From: an uncultured Synergistales bacterium | Lineage (GTDB): Bacteria > Synergistota > Synergistia > Synergistales > Aminobacteriaceae | Length of the DNA stretch: 38,719 nt | Direction of reading: 5' to 3' | Assembly: GCA_905233645.1 (NCBI GenBank) | Contig: CAJODZ010000015.1 | Location: 1 to 38,719 of the forward strand | Part shown: piece after piece, positions 24,586-32,645 of the stretch | Numbering within the stretch: the first letter of the stretch is position 1 | How the letters are laid out: every line of letters begins with the position of its first letter | The notes under the pieces: model-generated | Databases searched by the model: none | What the model was told of the DNA's origin: nothing | What the model saw: only the letters and a program-made list of their open reading frames with translations | Made by a program: the position numbers and the translations under genes

Positions 24586-26163
24586 TTATTTATTGCTTAA
24601 TAATAATACTTCACCGTCATCAAGTAAGCGGTAAATATGGCCGGTTAAATTATTAGGAACTTTATTATCTGCATTTATTATCATAAAAATACGTTCACGG
24701 CCTGACCATAAATTATTTAAAGTCTCAACGCTTATTTTAGCTTTTAAATCTTGAAGTCCGGGCGTTAAAATCGGATTTACTAACAGCGAATTTCTGAACG
24801 TATAAAAATACATTGACGGGTGATTGATTTCATATTGAATAATTAAATTATTACCCTGAATATCGCTCCTGATTGTCAATGCTGCTTCACGTGCGGATAA
24901 TTTTTCAGCTGTCAAATCAAAAATTCCCGTTAACGGCATCAAACACAACAACGCCGCAGCCGGAATGTTACGCGCCCATTTTTTAACCTGCTTAGTCCTC
25001 GTGTAATACCAACATGCAAATAAGAATAACACCATAAATAATCCGTAAGGCACAATCGATAATAAACACGCGCTCACAACCGGAAATATATCAACAGCTA
25101 ACGGCAGTAATAACGCTACCGCCGGAAAAATAATTACAAGAGTTAAGGCCGCTGAAATTTTAATCTCCGTAAAATGTTTTTGCTCTAACCAGTCGTCAAT
25201 GTAATCACCCATTAAAGCAGACAACGCCGGCGCACATGTTCCAAGTGATAATAAATCGCCTGATAAAATTGCCGCTAATCCGAAAATTATTGACCAAATT
25301 AACATGAATGTTCTGCGTGGATTGTCCTTATAGTTTAAAAAAACATTACGCGCTGAATTTATTATGAAACCGTGCCAGGGAATAAACGCCGCAAATGCAA
25401 ATAATACATAACCTAAAATATTCCCTAAGTCTAAGCTCAAATGTTCGCAACGCATAAAATGCAATACCCAACCGTTGCCGTACATTAAGATTAAAATATA
25501 ACAGCCTATACCGCTTACAGATATTAGAGCCGCCGGAGGCCATGTGAAAAAATTTACAGCTTTTTCGTATTCAAAATTTAACGCCGCAAAAATCATCATC
25601 GCCATAAACGGAAATACAAATCCTCCTGCTCCGTGCGCCATAAATGCTAAAACTATACATATATGCGCCTGAACAAAATAATTTTTATCGTCAAAGCCTT
25701 TTAAAATATACATCAAGGCCAAGCCCGTTAAACATGCATAAACAGCGTGCGACGAAGCAATTTGAGATACTGTGAAGCAAATTGACATGCTCGCGCAAAT
25801 TGAAGCCGCTAACCATGATTTTCGCGATGAATATTCTTTTGAACGCCTTGCTGAAATCGCTGAAGACAAAATCATTAAAGCTCCGCTCAACGCTGATAAA
25901 AAACGTACGGAAAATTCACCCCAGCCGAAAATTTTTATCGCTAAAGCTGAGAGCCACCATGTTAATAATGACTTGCCTGCAACTAATTCGTCTCCGACTT
26001 TTGGAACAAAATAATTGCCTGTCGCCAACATGTGAACTTCAACGGACGAATTAACACCTTCAAGAGGGTCAATCAGTCCGTGATCGCCAATTCCCCTAAA
26101 ATATAAATATAAGAGCAGCCCGGCAAAAATTAGAGCTGTCTTGTTTTTAAATAAGCTGCGCAA
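24586..26163 (-). CDS. ArnT/PMT-like lipid-linked sugar transferase (GT39/GT83 superfamily)
   Basis: 525 residues with about a dozen membrane helices. The first periplasmic loop has GDHGLIDPLEGVNSSVEVHML, matching the DP(D/x)E catalytic-loop signature of ArnT/PMT-fold glycosyltransferases. It is followed by GKSLLTWWLSALAIKIFGWGEFSVR, which fits the (K/R)PPL.YWL.A....FG..E...R pattern. The short C-terminal periplasmic part (about 410-525) is soluble. Family members move a sugar from a polyprenyl phosphate carrier to lipid A, a glycan or a protein on the outer face of the inner membrane. Acceptor and sugar are unknown. The TTG start lacks a ribosome site and lies 15 bp after the isochorismatase gene, so coupling is likely. 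Confidence 0.82.
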   Translation of the reverse strand: MRSLFKNKTALIFAGLLLYLYFRGIGDHGLIDPLEGVNSSVEVHMLATGNYFVPKVGDELVAGKSLLTWWLSALAIKIFGWGEFSVRFLSALSGALMILSSAISARRSKEYSSRKSWLAASICASMSICFTVSQIASSHAVYACLTGLALMYILKGFDDKNYFVQAHICIVLAFMAHGAGGFVFPFMAMMIFAALNFEYEKAVNFFTWPPAALISVSGIGCYILILMYGNGWVLHFMRCEHLSLDLGNILGYVLFAFAAFIPWHGFIINSARNVFLNYKDNPRRTFMLIWSIIFGLAAILSGDLLSLGTCAPALSALMGDYIDDWLEQKHFTEIKISAALTLVIIFPAVALLLPLAVDIFPVVSACLLSIVPYGLFMVLFLFACWYYTRTKQVKKWARNIPAAALLCLMPLTGIFDLTAEKLSAREAALTIRSDIQGNNLIIQYEINHPSMYFYTFRNSLLVNPILTPGLQDLKAKISVETLNNLWSGRERIFMIINADNKVPNNLTGHIYRLLDDGEVLLLSNK

Positions 26164-26178
26164 GTTTTAAAGAATTTA

Positions 26179-26748
26179 TTATTTAAACAAAGGCAGTAGC
26201 TTTTTAAATTCAGGTGTTCCGGCTTGGCCAAGCATTTGATAAATAATCGTCTCGACAGGATAAATCATGCAACCAAAATTTTTCGCGGCCTCAAGTGCTA
26301 ATTTGTGATTTGCTTCTGTTCGGCTGCCTGTTGCGTCTGCGGCGATGACAACGTTCAAATTATATTTCTCGATTAAATCTATGGCCGTCCCTAAAACGCA
26401 AATATGACTTTCAACGCCGAACAATATAGCTGTATCACGTGAACCGCTGTCAAATTTTAAATTTAAGAATGCGTCTGAAAATTTTTCATTCTGACACACC
26501 GAAAATTCCGTTTTATCGATTGGCGTTAAATTTTCAGGCAACAATTTTTTGAGTTCGCTTACCGTATCGCCGATACCTTTTGGATATTGTCTGCTAACGA
26601 TTAAAGGTACGTTTAAAGTTTGAGCGGCTGTTAATAATTTTATGGAGTTGTTTAAAATTTCTGTCTGGTTAAAAATAGCTGGTAGTAATTTTTCTTGAAT
26701 GTCAATCATTATTAAAAAACTTGACTGGGTATTTAAAAATTTACTCAT
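26179..26748 (-). CDS. Isochorismatase-family cysteine hydrolase
   Basis: 189 residues. The catalytic triad is visible as D16 (MIDIQEK), K79 (IDKTEFS) and C117 (VESHICVLG), with the cis-peptide segment before the cysteine. Members include nicotinamidases, ureidoacrylate hydrolases and YcaC-like proteins; the GVESHICVLGTA form resembles the YcaC group, whose substrate is not settled. GGGAGG upstream of ATG 26748 gives strong initiation. It heads the minus-strand run toward the ArnT-like gene. The region immediately upstream contains an IS605-type RNA remnant. Confidence 0.88.
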   Translation of the reverse strand: MSKFLNTQSSFLIMIDIQEKLLPAIFNQTEILNNSIKLLTAAQTLNVPLIVSRQYPKGIGDTVSELKKLLPENLTPIDKTEFSVCQNEKFSDAFLNLKFDSGSRDTAILFGVESHICVLGTAIDLIEKYNLNVVIAADATGSRTEANHKLALEAAKNFGCMIYPVETIIYQMLGQAGTPEFKKLLPLFK

Positions 26749-26785
26749 TTATATTTAGTTCCTCCCGTAAATTTTTTGATATTAT

Positions 26786-26885
26786 GAACTGCTCTATGCT
26801 TTTAACGGCTTGAGCTTCCTAATTCAACGAGGCTATATCCTCTCCAAAGGCGTTAATTCCCTGCGTTCCACAGGTATATTTAATT
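26786..26885 (-). ncRNA. Remnant of a TnpB omega-RNA and right end, without tnpB
   Basis: On the minus strand GGGAATTAACGCCTTTGGAGAGG, then ATAGCCTCGTTGAATTAGGAAGC, matches the 3' part of the tnpB element (12507-12586). About 35 nt between the two blocks are missing. It is followed by an imperfect hairpin (26815-26791) and GTTCATAAT where the intact element has GTTCAC. No reading frame accompanies it. It may be a decayed copy, or a short element mobilised in trans. Confidence 0.6.
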
Positions 26886-27032
26886 GATGAATAATATCAT
26901 ATTTTGCGTAGCGTGAATGTCTTCTTCATCTTTAAATTATTTTCATTCGCACTTAAAAACGCCGTCATCTGAATTTAATTTTTTATTCAAAATTAACGCA
27001 ATGCTAAAAATTTTTTGTAGAATTTCAAAAAT

Positions 27033-27145
27033 ATTGCGCTCTGAAAAAATTTAACACTTTGTTTAAAAATCGATGTGCTTAAAAATTTTGCGGCTGTTAA
27101 ATTTTAAAAAGCTTTTTCGTAGTTGTAAACGTAGTTGCAAAAAAT
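27033..27145 (-). repeat. Dispersed intergenic repeat, copy C
   Basis: Shares GTAGTTGTAAACGTAGTTGC plus AAAAAATAAC with copy A. With copy B it shares ATCGATGTGCTTAAAAATTT and GCGGCTGTTAAATTT in order. On the minus strand it starts at the T-tract of the ogt terminator. The far boundary, near a CTCTGAAAAAATTTAAC segment, is approximate. Confidence 0.8.
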
Positions 27146-27173
27146 AACCTCTAACGCTTAAAGGTCAGAGGTT
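27137..27173 (-). terminator. Terminator of ogt
   Basis: On the minus strand ACCTCT (27172-27167) pairs with AGAGGT (27152-27147), extended by one A-T pair at the base, with a 14-nt loop. A TTATTTTTT run follows, which is also the first part of repeat copy C. Confidence 0.8.
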
Positions 27174-27238
27174 TTATTATTTCGCGAATGATTTTAAATT
27201 AACTTCAAAAATTTCGCAAACCTAAAAAATTTTTTAAA

Positions 27239-27718
27239 TCACATACTTGTTTTTACACCCTCAAGTTCGAGCAAAAATTTTTTAATTTCAATCCCGCACG
27301 AAAAACCGCCTATCGTTTTATCAGATGTTATAACTCGATGACACGGAATAAATATCGGTAAAGGGTTCGTAGCTAAAGTATTCCCTACTGAGCGGGCGGC
27401 GTTTACTCTGTGAATTTTTTTGGCTAGCTCACCGTAACTTATCACTTGGCCAAATTTAACCGTACGCAAAAATCTTAAGACCTGCATTTTAAAATTAGTT
27501 CCGTGAAATTCTAAAGGAATGTCAAATTCTTTGCGTTCGCCGTTAAAATATTCGTCAAGCTCTTCAAACGCACGCGCGATTAACTTTGTACGTTTGTGTT
27601 CTGCGTCGGGAATATCATGATTAAATTCACTGCCCATACATAAAAATAATAATGCATCATCGTTCGCAAAAATTTTTATTTTTCCAACTTTAGTATCTTG
27701 AAAATCGTAATATATCAT
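27239..27718 (-). CDS. ogt: Methylated-DNA--protein-cysteine S-methyltransferase
   Basis: 159 residues. An N-terminal ribonuclease H-like domain (1-75) is followed by the DNA-binding/catalytic domain with FGQVISYGELAKKI, the RSVGNTLATNPLPIFIPCHRVI block containing the active-site cysteine (PCHRV), and GGFSCGIEIKKFLLELE. The protein removes methyl groups from O6-methylguanine by suicide transfer to that cysteine. It is the complete two-domain Ogt/AdaB form without an Ada N-terminal regulator. AAGAGGA precedes ATG 27718. It is transcribed divergently from rpsD. Confidence 0.96.
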   Translation of the reverse strand: MIYYDFQDTKVGKIKIFANDDALLFLCMGSEFNHDIPDAEHKRTKLIARAFEELDEYFNGERKEFDIPLEFHGTNFKMQVLRFLRTVKFGQVISYGELAKKIHRVNAARSVGNTLATNPLPIFIPCHRVITSDKTIGGFSCGIEIKKFLLELEGVKTSM

Positions 27719-27891
27719 GCAAAAATCCTCTTAATTTTTTAAATAATTATATTATCTGTTATACTTTCAAATAAGTTCGCGTACTGTGTACTTTCTATGA
27801 GCGATAATATGTTTAAGAAAAGGAGTAACGAAGCTCTTACAGATTGTACCAACGAGAACTTTTTTATTACTTCATAAAAATTAGCCTTGTG

Positions 27892-27920
27892 TTGTGAAAA
27901 TCTTGCCTTTAGTTTAAAAT
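27892..27920 (+). promoter_or_regulatory. Candidate rpsD promoter
   Basis: TTGTGA (27892-27897), 17 bp, TAAAAT (27915-27920), 58 bp upstream of the rpsD start. The rest of 27719-27978 (the ogt/rpsD divergent region) shows nothing I can name. A regulatory leader for S4 autogenous control could lie between 27925 and 27978, but I see no clear fold. Confidence 0.5.
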
Positions 27921-27978
27921 ATCTGCCGGATTTTTAAAAATAGCTTAATTATATTTGAGGAGCGTAACATAAAAACAA

Positions 27979-28587
27979 ATGGCAACACGTAGAGAACCAA
28001 GATTTAAATTATGCCGTCATTTAGGCGTAAACGTAACTGGTCATCCTAAAGCGATGAAACGTTCAGACCCTAAAAAAGCAGCAGCCGTATCAGCAAGAAC
28101 AGGTCAAAAAATTTCGCAGTACGGTTTACAGTTATTAGAAAAGCAAAAAATTAAAGCTTATTACGGAATTTTAGAGCGTCAGTTTGCAAGATATTTTGAT
28201 TTAGCTAAAAAGAGCGACGAGATGACAGGCGTTGCGTTATTAAAAGCTCTTGAGTGCAGACTTGACAATTTAGTATATAGAGCAGGTTTTGCACGTTCAA
28301 TCAGACAGGCGCGCCAATTTGTAACTCACGGTCATATTCTCGTTAACGGCAATAAAGTCGATATTCCGTCATACGGCGTTAAAGTTGATGACGTTATCTC
28401 ATTAAAAGAGAATATCCGCACAAATCCGTTAGTCGATGCAAATTTTAACGGGCTTGTATCTTTTAACGTTCCGTATATTGAAAGAGATAAAAATCAATTT
28501 ACAGCAAAGTTAGTTCGTGAACCTATGCGTGATGAATTACCGATTGATGTAAATGAAATTCTCGCGGTCGAGTTGTACTCGAAATAA
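27979..28587 (+). CDS. rpsD: 30S ribosomal protein S4
   Basis: 202 residues, the usual length. It starts with [14 protein letters not shown] and keeps a single N-terminal Cys, so it is the zinc-free form. [23 protein letters not shown] is the typical S4 core, and the S4 RNA-binding domain (about 93-155) has [32 protein letters not shown]4 nucleates assembly of the 30S body and often controls its own operon. The gene stands alone rather than in the alpha operon with rpsK, rpsM and rpoA, as in many Firmicutes. Its ribosome site GGAG is about 16 nt from ATG 27979, an unusually long spacing; an in-frame stop just upstream rules out an earlier start. Confidence 0.97.
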   Translation: MATRREPRFKLCRHLGVNVTGHPKAMKRSDPKKAAAVSARTGQKISQYGLQLLEKQKIKAYYGILERQFARYFDLAKKSDEMTGVALLKALECRLDNLVYRAGFARSIRQARQFVTHGHILVNGNKVDIPSYGVKVDDVISLKENIRTNPLVDANFNGLVSFNVPYIERDKNQFTAKLVREPMRDELPIDVNEILAVELYSK

Positions 28588-28639
28588 TAAATAATTAAAA
28601 CGTGATATAAAAAGCAAGAAACACTACTCAATAAAGCAG

Positions 28640-28741
28640 CTCTTATCAAGAGAGGTGGAGGGAACGGCCCTTTGAAGCCCGGCAACCTGTTTAAATCAGG
28701 TGCTAATACCGGCAGAGTTTTTCGGTCTGGATGATGAGAGA
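28640..28741 (+). promoter_or_regulatory. SAM-I (S-box) riboswitch aptamer
   Basis: Matches the S-box consensus throughout: CTTATCAAGAGAGGTGGAGG, GGAACGGCCCTTTGAAGCCCGGCAACC, GGTGCTAATACC and GGTCTGGATGATGAGAG in the right order, including the kink-turn and the closing P1 strands. It lies between rpsD and metK and controls the latter. Binding of SAM favours the downstream terminator, lowering SAM synthetase when SAM is plentiful. Confidence 0.97.
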
Positions 28742-28772
28742 GAGTATAAAAAATTTATTTAAAAAATAATGG

Positions 28773-28806
28773 CACTCTCTTGAATTATTCGGGGGAGTGT
28801 TTTTTG
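28773..28806 (+). terminator. Riboswitch-controlled terminator before metK
   Basis: CACTCTCT (28773-28780) pairs with GGGGGAGTG (28791-28799) including G-U pairs, followed by TTTTTT. The 3' side of the aptamer's P1 (GATGAGAGAGAGT) can compete with this stem, the expected antiterminator arrangement. Confidence 0.85.
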
Positions 28807-28843
28807 TGATTTATATATAAATTTTTTAGGAGGTAGTTTTTAA

Positions 28844-30043
28844 TTGTCAGACAATTTTATTTTTTCATCGGAGTCCGTTACTGAAGGCCATCCCGATAAA
28901 GTAGCCGACCAAATTTCAGACGCTGTTTTAGATGCGATTTTACATGATGACCCAATGGGGCGCGTTGCTTGTGAAGTTATGTGTTCGACTGGTCTTGTTA
29001 TGGTTGCCGGTGAGATAACGACTAAAACTTATATCGACATTCCTAAATTAGCCCGCGAAGTCATTAACGAGATAGGTTACACACGCGCGAAATATGGTTT
29101 TGACGGCGACACTTGCTCAGTTTTGACGGCCATTGACGAACAATCAGGAGATATAGCTCAGGGTGTTGACAATGCGTTAGAAATTCGCGATAAAAATTTA
29201 ACTGAAGCCGATATCGCAAAAACAGGTGCAGGCGATCAGGGCATGATGTTTGGTTATGCTACGAACGAGACAAAAGAGTTTATGCCCATGCCGATTGCGT
29301 TAGCTCATGCGTTAGCCCGTCAATTAACAAAAATTCGTAAAGACGGAACAATCGCATATTTAAGACCGGACGGCAAAACACAAGTTTCACTCCGTTATGA
29401 AAATCGCAAAGCCGTTCACGCTGACACAATCGTAATTTCAACACAACATCACCCCGAAGCAGAACTCGGACAAATTCGCGAAGACATGATTAAAAATGTT
29501 ATCGAACCAATAATCCCAGCGAATTTAATTGACAAAGACACGCGCATTTTTGTAAACCCGACCGGAAGATTTGTTAAAGGCGGGCCGATGGCTGATACTG
29601 GATTAACGGGACGCAAAATTATCGTTGACACTTACGGCGGCTGGATACCACACGGAGGCGGAGCGTTTTCAGGTAAAGACCCCACCAAAGTTGACCGCAG
29701 CGGAGCTTACATGACGAGATATGCCGCAAAAAATATAGTCGCTTCCGGAATAGCGGACGAGTGTCAAATTCAAGTAGCTTATGCTATCGGAGTTGCTGAA
29801 CCTGTATCACTTAACGTTAATACTTTTGGAACGGGCAAAATTAGTGACGAGGCTATTGCAAAATTATTACGCGAATATTTTGATTTCAGACCGGCGGCGA
29901 TAATTCGTGATTTAGATTTACGCAAACCGCAATACAAAGCTTTAGCCGCGTATGGACACATGGGAAGAATTGATTTGCCGAATTTGCCAGGTTGGGAAAG
30001 AACAGACCGCGCAGAAGTTTTACGTAAAGCAGCAGGCATTTAA
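28844..30043 (+). CDS. metK: S-adenosylmethionine synthetase
   Basis: 399 residues, full length. Signatures include [25 protein letters not shown], the hexapeptide GAGDQG followed by MMFGYA, and the P-loop-like [16 protein letters not shown]. It makes SAM from methionine and ATP. The start is TTG 28844, nine bases after AGGAGGT (28828-28834). Expression is controlled by the SAM riboswitch directly upstream. It is probably monocistronic: an IS-like element and a likely terminator follow. Together with metF and the MetH reactivation protein at 35103-36564, it belongs to the methyl-group cycle. Confidence 0.98.
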   Translation: MSDNFIFSSESVTEGHPDKVADQISDAVLDAILHDDPMGRVACEVMCSTGLVMVAGEITTKTYIDIPKLAREVINEIGYTRAKYGFDGDTCSVLTAIDEQSGDIAQGVDNALEIRDKNLTEADIAKTGAGDQGMMFGYATNETKEFMPMPIALAHALARQLTKIRKDGTIAYLRPDGKTQVSLRYENRKAVHADTIVISTQHHPEAELGQIREDMIKNVIEPIIPANLIDKDTRIFVNPTGRFVKGGPMADTGLTGRKIIVDTYGGWIPHGGGAFSGKDPTKVDRSGAYMTRYAAKNIVASGIADECQIQVAYAIGVAEPVSLNVNTFGTGKISDEAIAKLLREYFDFRPAAIIRDLDLRKPQYKALAAYGHMGRIDLPNLPGWERTDRAEVLRKAAGI

Positions 30044-30064
30044 CGCCGTGTTATCATTAACTGG

Positions 30065-30303
30065 CAAGAAGACTCCCACTTCTTCAAGTGGGAGATGAAT
30101 TGCCTGTATGGTATAACGCAACGCAGGTTTTCAAATGTTGCCCGTAAGGTAACAGTACCTATGGAGCGTAGGGAAGGGTTAGCCTCATAAAAAACCCATA
30201 GCCTCGGAAACTGATTCCTAAAACGAAATCCTGAAGGCTAAGAAGTATTCAGGTTAGGAGGATTAAAGGAAGCTGCCATCTTCTATAAGTGGCGGTAGTT
30301 CAC
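30065..30303 (+). mobile_element. ORF-less IS605-like element with a structured RNA-like interior
   Basis: The left hairpin CTCCCACTT-CTTC-AAGTGGGAG (30073-30094) is followed by ATGAATT. The right end has a GCCA...TGGC hairpin (30275-30293) with GTAGTTCAC, mirroring the ends of the tnpB element. AGGAAGC precedes the right hairpin, as in the omega-RNA. Between the ends lie several strong helices: GTTGCC-CGTAA-GGTAAC, CCTATG-GAG-CGTAGG, GGGTT...AACCC, AGCCT...AGGCT and CCTGAA...TTCAGG. There is no ORF. It resembles a non-autonomous element that retains a guide-RNA-like scaffold from a different TnpB/IscB lineage. Boundaries are approximate. Confidence 0.65.
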
Positions 30304-30309
30304 AGTTCT

Positions 30310-30331
30310 CCAGTAATGGGGGGCTTTTTTA
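30310..30331 (+). terminator. Right arm of the metK terminator, separated from its left arm by the element
   Basis: CCAGTAATG (30310-30318) followed by GGGGGCTTTTTT could pair with CATTAACTGG (30055-30064) with one bulged base. The two arms now flank the 240-bp element, which therefore appears to sit in the terminator loop. A local 4-bp stem alone would be weak. Confidence 0.45.
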
Positions 30332-30332
30332 A

Positions 30333-31568
30333 TTATTTCAGCCTGCCTACAATTTCATCAAGCGTTAAATTTTCGTGAACGTCATCGGAATTTTTCACAA
30401 GCTCTAAATTTCCGGCCTCATCAGCTTTGCAAATATATTCGTATGAATTTGCGTTCTTAATCTGATTTTTAAAACTACGGCCAGCTATATCACAAACAGC
30501 CGCGATTTTTTCAGAACGTAATTTGCTCGTAATAACTTGTGCATTTTCGCGAGCGTCATCATTTTTAGCAATGACAAAAATTTTAGGCTCAGGAATTTTT
30601 CCAAACGAACAGCCCTGCTCTTCCATTACGATTACAACACGGTCAAGTCCGCACGCAAATCCTACACCTGGTAAATGTGAACCGCCTGCCGCTTCAGCTA
30701 AATTATCATAACGTCCGCCGCCGCAAACTGCATTTTGTGCGCCTAAATCACCGGATAAGATTTCAAACGCCGTCTTCGTGTAATAATCAAGCCCGCGCAC
30801 AAGACGTTTATTGAGTTTATATTTAAAACCTAATCTCTCTAAACCGGCGCAAACTTTTTTAAAATGTTCTTTGCACTCATCGCACAACGAATTAAAAATA
30901 TCCGGCGCATTTTCTGCAACTTTGCCGCAATTCTCCTTCTTACAATCTAAAATTCTTAACGGATTGCGCTCAAGCCTGTTTAAACATGTTTCGCATAATT
31001 CATCTTTGTGCTGATTAAAATATTCAACAAGCTTTTCACGATAAACCGGACGGCATTTTTCACAACCAACTGAATTTATTACGACCTCTAAATTTTTCAG
31101 GCCAAGACGTTTAAATAACTCAAGCGATAAATTTATAATTTCGATATCAGCTTCAGCTCCGGCAATTCCTAAACATTCAGCATCAATTTGATAAAACTGC
31201 CTGTAACGTCCCTTCTGCGGTCTTTCATACCTGAACATTGGTCCGTAACTCCACAATTTTGCAAAATTCCCCTGAGCGCATAAATTATTTTCAAGTGCAG
31301 AACGCATAACTCCTGCTGTCGCTTCCGGTCTAAGAGTAATGCTGCGTCCGCCCCTGTCAATGAATGTGTACATCTCTTTTTCAACAATGTCCGAAGTCTC
31401 ACCAACACCGCGCGCAAATAATTCAGTGTGTTCAAAAATCGGTATATAAATCTCGTTAAAGGCAAAATCGCTCATGACTTCGCCTGCTGTTTTTATAACG
31501 TATGACCATTTATAACTCTCACCAGGCAAAATATCTCGTGTGCCTCTTGGTGCGATAATTGATGCCAT
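30333..31568 (-). CDS. hisS: Histidyl-tRNA synthetase
   Basis: 411 residues, normal for bacterial HisRS. The class II core has motif 1 in the N-terminal helix region, motif 2 MFRYERPQKGRYRQFYQ and motif 3 GVGFACGLDRV. The histidine-specific block is LVRGLDYYTKTAFE, and the anticodon-binding domain covers about 325-411 (FVIAKNDDARENAQVI). A 180-230 insertion with CEKCRPVY, CETCLNRL, CKKENC and SLCDECK carries paired cysteines, as in many Firmicutes and Synergistota HisRS. AAGGAGT precedes ATG 31568. It is the last gene of the waaA-rseP-ispG-hisS run. Confidence 0.98.
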   Translation of the reverse strand: MASIIAPRGTRDILPGESYKWSYVIKTAGEVMSDFAFNEIYIPIFEHTELFARGVGETSDIVEKEMYTFIDRGGRSITLRPEATAGVMRSALENNLCAQGNFAKLWSYGPMFRYERPQKGRYRQFYQIDAECLGIAGAEADIEIINLSLELFKRLGLKNLEVVINSVGCEKCRPVYREKLVEYFNQHKDELCETCLNRLERNPLRILDCKKENCGKVAENAPDIFNSLCDECKEHFKKVCAGLERLGFKYKLNKRLVRGLDYYTKTAFEILSGDLGAQNAVCGGGRYDNLAEAAGGSHLPGVGFACGLDRVVIVMEEQGCSFGKIPEPKIFVIAKNDDARENAQVITSKLRSEKIAAVCDIAGRSFKNQIKNANSYEYICKADEAGNLELVKNSDDVHENLTLDEIVGRLK

Positions 31569-31574
31569 TAAAAA

Positions 31575-32630
31575 TCACTCCTTGTTAATAAAATCTTTAA
31601 TTCCTAAAAATTCCGGCAAAATATTTTTTAACGTGTCAATGTCATATTCTCCGACTGTCTCGCCTGATTTAAATAAAATTGCGCCCTTCGGTGTACCTGC
31701 AATTCCGTATTCAGCGTGTTGTGCTTCTTTCGGGCCGTTGACTTCACACCCCATAACCGCAACCGATACGCCGTCAGGCATGAATTTTAATAACGGTTCG
31801 ACGATTTTAACAAGCTCTTTAACTTCGGCTCTGCGTCTTCCGCAAGTTGGACACGAAATAAAATTAACACCGCGCGTTCTCAAATTAAGTGCTTTTAAAA
31901 TTTCATAACCGATTTTAATTTCGCGTTCGGGTTCATCTGTCAAAGATATTCTCAACGTATCGCCAATGCCTTTTAATAATAAATTTGACACGCACGCAAC
32001 GCCTTTCACAATTCCGCCGTCGCCGTAGCCTGCTTCAGTCAATCCTATATGTTTTGGAAAATCTTTATATCTTTCGTGAATTAAAACATTTGCGTTAATG
32101 CATTCTTGAACATCTGACGACTTGGCCGATAAAATCATATTTTCAAAATTCCGCGATAATAATAATTCAGCCTGCTCGCTCACTGCGATAAATAATGCTT
32201 TTGCTCTATCACCTTTAGCCGCGTTTAATTGGTCATATGAAACAGAGCCGCCGTTAGCACCAATTCTAATTACAACGCCTAAATTTTTCGCTGTGCTTAT
32301 AACATTTTCAAGCGCGCTTAAAATCATATTGCCCGGATTTATTCTGATTGATTTACAGCCGGCCTCCATTGCTAAAATTGCAAGCTCTGGGTCAAAATGT
32401 ATATCGGCCATGAGTGTTAATTTTGTGTTAGCTACTAAATACTTGAGGTCGTCAAAAAATTTTTTATCAGGGAATGCAACACGAGCTAATTCACAACCGC
32501 ATTCAATAAGACGATTACATTGCAATAAACATTCTTCACGGTCGTTTAATCTCGTTTTTAACATGCTCTCAACTCTTACAGGAGCACCGCCGCCAATCGT
32601 GAGACCGTTAATATTTACTTGTTTAGTCAT
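31575..32630 (-). CDS. ispG: 4-hydroxy-3-methylbut-2-en-1-yl diphosphate synthase
   Basis: 351 residues, the length of the short two-domain bacterial form. The N-terminal TIM barrel includes PVRVESMLKTRLND, MADIHFDPELAI and RINPGN. The C-terminal iron-sulfur domain carries the three cluster cysteines in ISCPTCGRRR and VAVMGCEVNGPKEAQHAEYG. It converts MEcPP to HMBPP in the MEP isoprenoid pathway using reduced ferredoxin or flavodoxin. In many bacteria ispG follows dxr and rseP; here rseP is next to it, 15 bp upstream, while dxr, cdsA and uppS are absent from this window. Confidence 0.98.
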   Translation of the reverse strand: MTKQVNINGLTIGGGAPVRVESMLKTRLNDREECLLQCNRLIECGCELARVAFPDKKFFDDLKYLVANTKLTLMADIHFDPELAILAMEAGCKSIRINPGNMILSALENVISTAKNLGVVIRIGANGGSVSYDQLNAAKGDRAKALFIAVSEQAELLLSRNFENMILSAKSSDVQECINANVLIHERYKDFPKHIGLTEAGYGDGGIVKGVACVSNLLLKGIGDTLRISLTDEPEREIKIGYEILKALNLRTRGVNFISCPTCGRRRAEVKELVKIVEPLLKFMPDGVSVAVMGCEVNGPKEAQHAEYGIAGTPKGAILFKSGETVGEYDIDTLKNILPEFLGIKDFINKE

Positions 32631-32645
32631 TTTAAAAATTAACTC

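Larger units (their letters stand above)
26749..27238. other. Intergenic region between ogt and the isochorismatase gene
   Basis: 490 bp without a gene. Reading on the minus strand from ogt, it contains the ogt terminator (27173-27137), dispersed repeat copy C (27145-27033), a featureless AT-rich stretch with a weak hairpin GGCGTTTTTAAGTGC near 26960, an omega-RNA/right-end remnant (26885-26786) and the isochorismatase ribosome site. The order hairpin, repeat, omega-RNA-like block is the same as at 11124-12616, but tnpB is missing. Confidence 0.65.

Noticed and set aside
25772-26054. 80- and 90-residue plus-strand ORFs
   Set aside because: Both are antisense to the N-terminal part of the ArnT-like transferase, whose motifs explain the region.
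27719-27978. T-box or S4 leader riboswitch upstream of rpsD
   Set aside because: I could not find a T-box sequence (TGGnACCGCG) or a convincing pseudoknot; only a promoter candidate is supported.
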